From the NCBI RefSeq assembly GCF_014649715.1, contig NZ_BMTO01000016.1, positions 1 to 62,321 of the forward strand: a stretch of 62,321 nt of DNA, given 5' to 3'. How positions within the stretch are numbered: position 1 is the first letter of the stretch; every line of letters begins with the position of its first letter. Of the stretch, positions 60,275 to 62,321 are shown in pieces. Origin of the DNA: Streptomyces lateritius. GTDB lineage: Bacteria > Actinomycetota > Actinomycetes > Streptomycetales > Streptomycetaceae. The translations under genes and the position numbers were made by a program. Under the pieces are notes generated by a model. The model saw nothing but the letters and a program-made list of their open reading frames with translations, was not told where the DNA came from and searched no databases.

Positions 60275-62197
60275 TCAGGGGATCTTGCGGTGGACGTTCT
60301 CCGTGGTCGAAGGACCGGGGGCCGCCTCCGCGATCCAGGGGCCGTCGTCGCTCGCGTCCACCACGCCCGCCTCCAGCCATGCGAAGCGGCCCGCGAGGAC
60401 GGCGTCCACCACGCGCCGGTCCACGTCGTCCGTGTTGGACCAGAGGCGCCCGAAGAGCTCCTCCACCCGCAGCCGTGACTGCCGGCAGAACGCGTCCGCC
60501 AGCGCGTAAGCCTCCTTGCCGTGCTCGCCCGTCGACCGCAGGAGCTCCGCCCGTACGCACGCCGCGCTCATCGCGAACAGCTCCGCGCCGATGTCCACGA
60601 TCCGGCCGAGGAACGCCTGCTTCAGCTCCATCCGGCCCTGCCATCGCGACATCGCGTAGAAGGTCGAACGGGCGAGCTTGCGCGAGGTCCGCTCGACGTA
60701 CCGCAGGTGCGGGGCGAGGGCGCCGAACTCCCGGTAGGCGCCCGGCACCTGGCCCTGTCCGGCGACGAGCTTGGGCAGCCAGCGGGCGTAGAAGCCGCCG
60801 GCCCGCGCCCCCGCCCTCGCCTTGTCGCCCAGCGACTTGTCGGGGTCGATGATGTCGCCGGCCACGGCGAGGTGGGCGTCCACCGCCTCGCGGGCGATGA
60901 GCAGGTGCATGATCTCCGTGGAACCCTCGAAGATCCGGTTGATCCGCAGGTCGCGCAGGAGCTGTTCGGCCGGTACGGCCCGTTCGCCGCGGGCCGCCAG
61001 CGAGTCCGCCGTCTCGTAGCCGCGGCCGCCCCGGATCTGAACCAGTTCGTCGGCGATGAGGCAGCCCATCTCGGAGCCGTAGAGCTTGGCGAGTGCGGCC
61101 TCGATGCGGATGTCGTTGCGGTCCTCGTCGGCCATCTGCGAGGAGAGGTCGACGACCGCCTCCAGGGCGAAGGTGGTCGCCGCGATGAAGGAGATCTTCG
61201 TTCCGACGGCCTCGTGGCGGGCGACCGGCTTGCCCCACTGCTCCCGTACCGCCGCCCACTCGCGGGCGATCTTGAGGGACCACTTGCCGGCGCCGACGCA
61301 CATCGCGGGGAGCGAGAGCCGGCCGGTGTTGAGGGTGGTGAGGGCGATCTTGAGGCCGGCGCCTTCGGAACCGATGCGGTTCGCCGCCGGGACCCGCACG
61401 CCGTGGAAGCGGGTGACGCCGTTCTCCAGGCCGCGCAGCCCCATGAAGGCGTTGCGGTGCTCGACGGTGATGCCGGGCGAGTCGGCCTCGACGACGAAGG
61501 CGGTGATGCCGCCCTTGTGCCCCTCGGACCTCGGCACCCGCGCCATGACCACCAGCAGGTCGGCGACGACGCCGTTCGTCGTCCACAGCTTCACCCCGTC
61601 GACGACGTAGTCGTCCCCGTCCGGCACCGCCGTCGTGGCGAGCCGGGCCGGGTCGGAGCCCACGTCCGGCTCGGTGAGCAGGAAGGCCGAGATGTCCGTG
61701 CGGGCGAGACGCGGCAGGAAGGCGTCCTTCTGCTCCTGCGTGCCGAAGATTTTCAGCGGCTGCGGTACGCCGATCGACTGATGGGCGGAGAGCAGGGCGC
61801 CGATCGCGGGGCTCGCCGATCCGACGAGGGCCAGGGCGCGGTTGTAGTACACCTGGGTGAGGCCGAGGCCGCCGTACTTGGGGTCGATCTTCATACCGAG
61901 CGCGCCCAGCTCCTTGAGGCCGGTGACGACCTCGTCGGGGATGCGGGCCTCGCGTTCGATGCGCCGGCCGTCGATCTCCGTCTCGCAGAAGGCCCGCAGC
62001 TTGGCAAGGAAGGCCTCTCCGCGCCGCACCTCCTCCTCGGAGGGGAGCGGGTGGGGGTGGATGAGGTCGAGGCGGAAGCGGCCGAGGAACAGTTCCTTGG
62101 CGAAGCTGGGTTTGCGCCAGGTCTGTTCGCGCGCGGCCTCGGCGACCTGACGCGCTTCTCGTTCCGTGACCTTGGGCCGCTGGGTGGGTGCGGACAT
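60275..62197 (-). CDS. Acyl-CoA dehydrogenase, long VLCAD/ACAD9-like form
   Basis: 640 residues. The N-terminal helical domain is followed by FAD/substrate motifs (AFLLTEPDVGSDPARLATTA, KLWTTNG), GAGKWSLKIAREWAAVREQWGKPVARHEAV, and GGRGYETADSLAARGERAVPAEQLLRDLRINRIFEGSTEIMHL with the flavin-contacting segment. About 170 extra C-terminal residues form a second helical domain, as in membrane-associated very-long-chain enzymes. It catalyses FAD-dependent alpha,beta-dehydrogenation of fatty acyl-CoA. No electron-transfer or regulator gene is in view. The 124 nt upstream show no firm promoter. Confidence 0.93.
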   Translation of the reverse strand: MSAPTQRPKVTEREARQVAEAAREQTWRKPSFAKELFLGRFRLDLIHPHPLPSEEEVRRGEAFLAKLRAFCETEIDGRRIEREARIPDEVVTGLKELGALGMKIDPKYGGLGLTQVYYNRALALVGSASPAIGALLSAHQSIGVPQPLKIFGTQEQKDAFLPRLARTDISAFLLTEPDVGSDPARLATTAVPDGDDYVVDGVKLWTTNGVVADLLVVMARVPRSEGHKGGITAFVVEADSPGITVEHRNAFMGLRGLENGVTRFHGVRVPAANRIGSEGAGLKIALTTLNTGRLSLPAMCVGAGKWSLKIAREWAAVREQWGKPVARHEAVGTKISFIAATTFALEAVVDLSSQMADEDRNDIRIEAALAKLYGSEMGCLIADELVQIRGGRGYETADSLAARGERAVPAEQLLRDLRINRIFEGSTEIMHLLIAREAVDAHLAVAGDIIDPDKSLGDKARAGARAGGFYARWLPKLVAGQGQVPGAYREFGALAPHLRYVERTSRKLARSTFYAMSRWQGRMELKQAFLGRIVDIGAELFAMSAACVRAELLRSTGEHGKEAYALADAFCRQSRLRVEELFGRLWSNTDDVDRRVVDAVLAGRFAWLEAGVVDASDDGPWIAEAAPGPSTTENVHRKIP

Positions 62198-62321
62198 GTG
62201 GAGCTCACCTCGCCACTCGTCGGGGGCTCTCGTAAGGCTGGGGCTACCCGTCCGTAGTACCCGATTTCGCGAGGTTCGGATAGACGAGGAGACGGGCGGA
62301 GCCCCCGCACAGTGGGCTCCG

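Overview
The window is from a high-GC actinomycete and almost certainly a Streptomyces chromosome. Codon third positions are strongly G/C, GTG and TTG starts are common, the proteins are Ala/Pro/Arg rich, and the gene order (rnj-dapA-thyX, dapB-M16 peptidase-gpsI-rpsO, an ESX-type secretion locus, ribF, truB-rbfA, infB-ylxR-nusA-rimP, proS, ispG-rseP-dxr) matches the block I remember from S. coelicolor between roughly SCO5745 and SCO5694. This is recall, not a search result.

Layout. (1) 1-330: promoter/leader of a ribosomal RNA operon read leftwards off the edge. (2) 0.37-10.5 kb: mainly leftward housekeeping genes for RNA decay (RNase J, GpsI), lysine/diaminopimelate synthesis (DapA, DapB), dTMP synthesis (ThyX) and ribosomal protein S15, with three small membrane-associated proteins. 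(3) 10.7-26.2 kb: a complete type VII (ESX-like) secretion locus with EccD, EccC, two WXG100 substrates, mycosin MycP, EccB, EccE, an EccE-adjacent protein of unknown role, a stand-alone DUF397 protein and a 1062-residue Pro/Gln-rich MinD-like ATPase resembling mycobacterial EspI. (4) 26.3-36.1 kb: an accessory-looking stretch with a five-gene peptide ABC importer, a secreted RTX-like repeat protein, and an RppA-type type III polyketide synthase divergent from a CYP158-like P450 (tetrahydroxynaphthalene/flaviolin pigment chemistry). It is bounded by two unusually strong hairpins. (5) 36.4-48.2 kb: ribF, a giant trypsin-fold/STAND NTPase protein with degenerate catalytic motifs, then truB-rbfA-DUF503-infB-ylxR-nusA-rimP. 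(6) 48.3-51.4 kb, rightward: a Tat-type lipoprotein, a ferritin-like DUF4439 protein, a catalytically degenerate aminoglycoside-phosphotransferase homologue and a stomatin/SPFH protein. (7) 51.4-62.2 kb, all leftward: proS, two GNAT acetyltransferases, ispG-rseP-dxr, an AroA paralogue and a long acyl-CoA dehydrogenase.

Working together: the ESX genes should form one envelope machine (EccB/C/D/E membrane complex, MycP on the outer face, the WXG100 pair as substrate). ispG and dxr both belong to the MEP isoprenoid pathway. infB, ylxR, nusA, rimP, rbfA, truB and S15 are translation and transcription functions. The most unusual genes are the STAND/trypsin-fold protein (37.4-41.0 kb), the pseudokinase-containing operon (48.3-51.4 kb), the repeat-rich MinD-like ESX protein (23.0-26.2 kb) and the pigment/RTX island. 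I saw no insertion sequence, CRISPR array or tRNA gene.
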